Shown in pieces: positions 61,151 through 64,000 of a DNA stretch of 64,000 bases. The stretch is from Solea solea (Eukaryota > Chordata > Actinopteri > Pleuronectiformes > Soleidae): contig NC_081146.1 in assembly GCF_958295425.1 (NCBI RefSeq), positions 19,911,458-19,975,457 of the forward strand, in the 5' to 3' direction. Position 1 is the first letter of the stretch, and every line of letters begins with the position of its first letter. Position numbers and translations under genes: made by a program. Below the pieces are notes generated by a model. That model did no database searches, was not told where the DNA came from, and saw only the letters and a program-made list of their open reading frames with translations.

Positions 61151-63574
61151 TGTGCATATCTACATGCTATTACGTCTACATACTATTTGTGTACCTCACA
61201 TTCACCTGTTGCTTCTGCTGAAATGAGCTCTCTCCCTGACAGCAGCAAATTAGCTGCTGCCCACATTCTCCTCTCCTCTGCATCTCTTCTATCATTTGCG
61301 TCCCCTCTTACTGACCCGTATTTGCTGCCTCAGTTGCCACAGCAGCAGCGATGCAAGGCTCCAAACTAACACAGTGGATGGCTGATCATGCTTGTCTGGT
61401 TTTCTCAAAAGTTCTCGTTACTTAGCTGATGCCTGGGGTCCAGACGTTCTTTGAACCCTTTGAACCATTTATCAATATTCATCTGGATTGCGGGAGTGTG
61501 TGCAACAGTGTGCAAGCGAAGACATTAACATTGTACATCTACATGAGCAGTCACTGACTATATTAATCTTTTGTTGGACCACAAGGGACTACAATTGAAA
61601 AGACTACATGAAGGAGTATTGTCAGAGCTGTCTCAAATCTCAAATTCATAGTTTTCAATCATTACACCCCTTAAAAAATGGTTTCTATAAAAGCAACCAT
61701 TTGTTTATTTCTGCAGTAGGTTACTGCACAATCCACCCCCCCCCCCCAGTGATCTATGGTGCTTTATGTTTCAACACTGCAGACTGACCTCCTGAGACTC
61801 ACATATTTGTATATAGGATCAATATGTAACTGAAGCAAATGGTGTTTGGCTCAATATGATATCAAATATTAGGCTATAGGATTTACTTGGATAAAAATAA
61901 AATGTCCAATAATATGTAAAAAAAAAACAAAAAAAAACAATGTCAATGTGTAAAAATTTCCTTAACACAAGTCAGTCTTTATAGAATTTATGGAAAAAAA
62001 TTTTTTGACTACATCTCAAGCCTGCAAACTCTGAAGGTCACAAGGTGCCGTGAAATGTGAATTTTGAAGGACGTAAACGTAACGTTGTGAAAGTGCAAGC
62101 CTGCAAACTTTGAAGGTCAAGAAGTTTAAAGGCTTGTGGATTTTGAAGGGTGTGTAATGCTCAGCGGCCAAGATGTCATATCCATTTTAGAGACACAATA
62201 GAAGTTGTGGAAGTATTTACAGTCATATGTATTAATTTATCATTTATTAATATATTTAATGTCATTTATCATCCTCCATAGTCCTCTATAGCTGGATGTG
62301 ATGGGAAGATGAGTAAGTCACATCAAAGTTAAATAAATACTAAAAGAACAGGGGACACATTGAAACCAGTATGCATATACAGCATTTCCACCAATGAAGT
62401 CTGAGCCAGTGAGGTCATGAAAAAAGAGCTCAATACTACTTCAAGGGGTGGAATAGGGAAATTAAAATTAAAATTGGTAAGGGAATAAATTGTAATAGTA
62501 AGACTGTGGAAGCTTAACCTGCAGGTGACACATAAGTCGATTTGGCTTAATTAAAAAAAGTATGTTATTTGTTTGACTAACGCACAAGCATTGTTGAAAA
62601 CTTCTTTCTGGAGAGGAGAGGACCTACAAAATAGTCATGAAACAGTCAGAAACGCTGCAGTCATAGAAATTTGCATTATTTCACCTGCGCCAAGTTATTC
62701 TTGTGTCTCTTTTGTATTCTGTGCTCCTCTGTGTTATTCGGCATTGCTGCTGTTTCCCATCCTTGTTTTCCGTGTTTTGACACTTGTAGTGTGACTCATG
62801 TTGGACGCTGCATGTGGGCACTGATATATTTGCGGGAGTGTGGGCCACAAGGTCAAGACAGAGTTAGCCATACATTTCAGATTTCTGGCTGAATTCTGTG
62901 AGTCCAACAAAACCACAACTGAGCTGAAGCACCACACAAGGCTCATTTATCAGTTGGTGTGTAAGAGAGAGGCTTGTTTTCTTCATTTATTCTCACTTTC
63001 CCTATGGTAACAACACTTACCTCACTACAGGATAGAAACAAATTCAATTTAGTAATAATAATAATACTAATAACTGCTTATGATAAATGAAACACAGTCT
63101 ACATCAGTCATTATACCCAGGAAAACTCTAGCTGTGAGTCAGTCTAAATCATTAAACTGCAGCAGTGTGTAAAGTTAACAGTTCATGAAGTGCTGCTGTC
63201 CGAAAAGTAAACAGTTTGTAACGTGCAGCTGTAAATAAAGTCAACAGCTCTTAAGGTGCAGCTGTCAGTGAAGCTAAAGTCCAGAACTGTAAGTCAGTTC
63301 AGCAGCAGGCGTACATCAAGTTCTCGATCTTCCGTTCGTGACTGACGCTCGACCCCGAGGGTGTGTGGAATCGATGAGTAGCCGCTTATCGAGATGAGAC
63401 AAGTTACACCATTGTCTGAAAAAAATCAGAAAAATCGGCAAAACACCTAATCCTTCACACATGCTTCACCCATAGCTTTTGAAACGTACGTAAAAAGAAA
63501 CAACTCCAACTATCGGGTTATTAAGTCCATCTGATTATTACAAAATACTAGTAATAAGTGGTTGAAATAAATTA

Positions 63575-63864
63575 AAATGGTAAACGGTCTATATTTATAT
63601 AGGGATTTTCTAGTCTTGATGACCACTCAAAGCTACTTTACACTACAGTTTTGCCATTCACCCATTCATACCCGTTCACTCATATAGCGCATCTCTGTGC
63701 AGCACATTTTCTATCACTCTATACGGCATACACGTCAAGAGCAAGGTGGGCCAATGGCATGGCACTAGTCTACAATGGCATGTAGACTAGTGGAGCTGGA
63801 AATCGAACCCACAACCTTCGAGTTGAAAGACGACTGGCTCTACCACTCAGCTACTGTCGCCACC
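63575..63864 (-). mobile_element. tRNA-derived SINE, better-preserved copy
   Basis: The - strand head GTAGCTGAGTGGTAGAGCC (63836-63854) is a tRNA A box, and GGTTCGATTTC (63799-63809) is a B box at tRNA-like spacing. The body then has GAATGGCAAAACTGTAGTG and GTCATCAAGACTAGAAAATC, and the tail ATATAAATATAGACCG. The same structure is at 13637-13838. It is not a functional tRNA, since the 5' and 3' acceptor ends do not pair and the body continues for 200 bp. Confidence 0.8.
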
Positions 63865-64000
63865 AAAAATATTTGTACTGTCTGACGGCTGATGTGATTT
63901 TAGCTGAAAGATGCAGAGCTGCACTGCAAAATGGAAATAGCAGGAGTTAGAACTATGATCACAGGATTTTTAAAATGTGTTTACATCATAAAATATAAAG

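Larger units (their letters stand above)
52323..64000. other. Gene-free region of decayed transposons
   Basis: No exon or RNA gene was recognised. In mammals RNMT lies next to FAM210A, but no methyltransferase motif is seen here. Identified elements are listed separately. The remaining stretches (52400-53080, 53270-55400, 59250-60150, 61160-63570) are AT-rich, with short AT runs near 53920-53970 and a C-run at 61733-61747. A CAGGGGTGTCAAAC word at 52364 resembles a MITE end. Confidence 0.65.

Noticed and set aside
63790..63864. Functional tRNA gene
   Set aside because: A and B boxes are present, but acceptor ends do not pair and a SINE body and tail follow.
52323..64000. RNMT, the mammalian neighbour of FAM210A
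   Set aside because: I searched the frames for methyltransferase motifs and found none. The gene may lie beyond the window or elsewhere in fish.

Overview
The window is vertebrate nuclear DNA, almost certainly from a ray-finned (teleost) fish and probably a spiny-rayed one. The genes are split by GT/AG introns, dinucleotide microsatellites are dense, and there are several repeat types familiar from teleost genomes: tRNA-headed SINEs, palindromic MITEs with an AGGGCTG end, and a decayed Tc1/mariner element. No bacterial, organellar or viral gene is visible. Only two genes can be supported. Most long reading frames are microsatellite or low-complexity artefacts.

Gene 1, LDLRAD4 (old name C18orf1), is on the + strand. 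The first ~19 kb looks like intron of this gene; its 5' exons, including the LDL-receptor class A domain, were not seen and should lie upstream of base 1. Three coding exons are in the window: the transmembrane exon (18975-19129), a 51-bp microexon (21835-21885) and the large terminal exon (25383-25970). The terminal exon carries two PPxY motifs and the PPNR SMAD-interaction motif. A long 3' UTR probably runs to the AATAAA at 32998-33003.

Gene 2, FAM210A (old name C18orf19), is on the - strand. It has three coding exons (50248-50669, 49242-49353, 48750-49097) encoding 293 residues, and an inferred non-coding first exon near 52121-52320 at a ZNF143-like promoter motif. It is a mitochondrial DUF1279 protein. 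Its C-terminal 11-residue helical repeat has six units here, against about three in the human protein as I recall it.

The two genes are convergent neighbours, as on human 18p11.21. They do not work in one pathway: LDLRAD4 dampens TGF-beta/SMAD signalling on endosomes, while FAM210A acts in mitochondria. Between them lies a 9.8-kb tandem array (36203-46014) of a ~38-bp AT-rich unit, about 258 copies. Variant units recur in order, with a ~1715-bp duplication inside it, so the array has higher-order structure.

From 52.3 kb to the end no gene is visible. That stretch is a mosaic of decayed transposons: an hAT-like MITE with an 8-bp target duplication, a deleted Tc1/mariner element, LINE-tail-like fragments and a tRNA-derived SINE. 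The most useful new observation is the LDLRAD4 microexon, which is too short for ordinary ORF detection. It encodes DGCLWPSDSGSRQGASE and matches the 18-residue segment that distinguishes mammalian LDLRAD4 isoforms.
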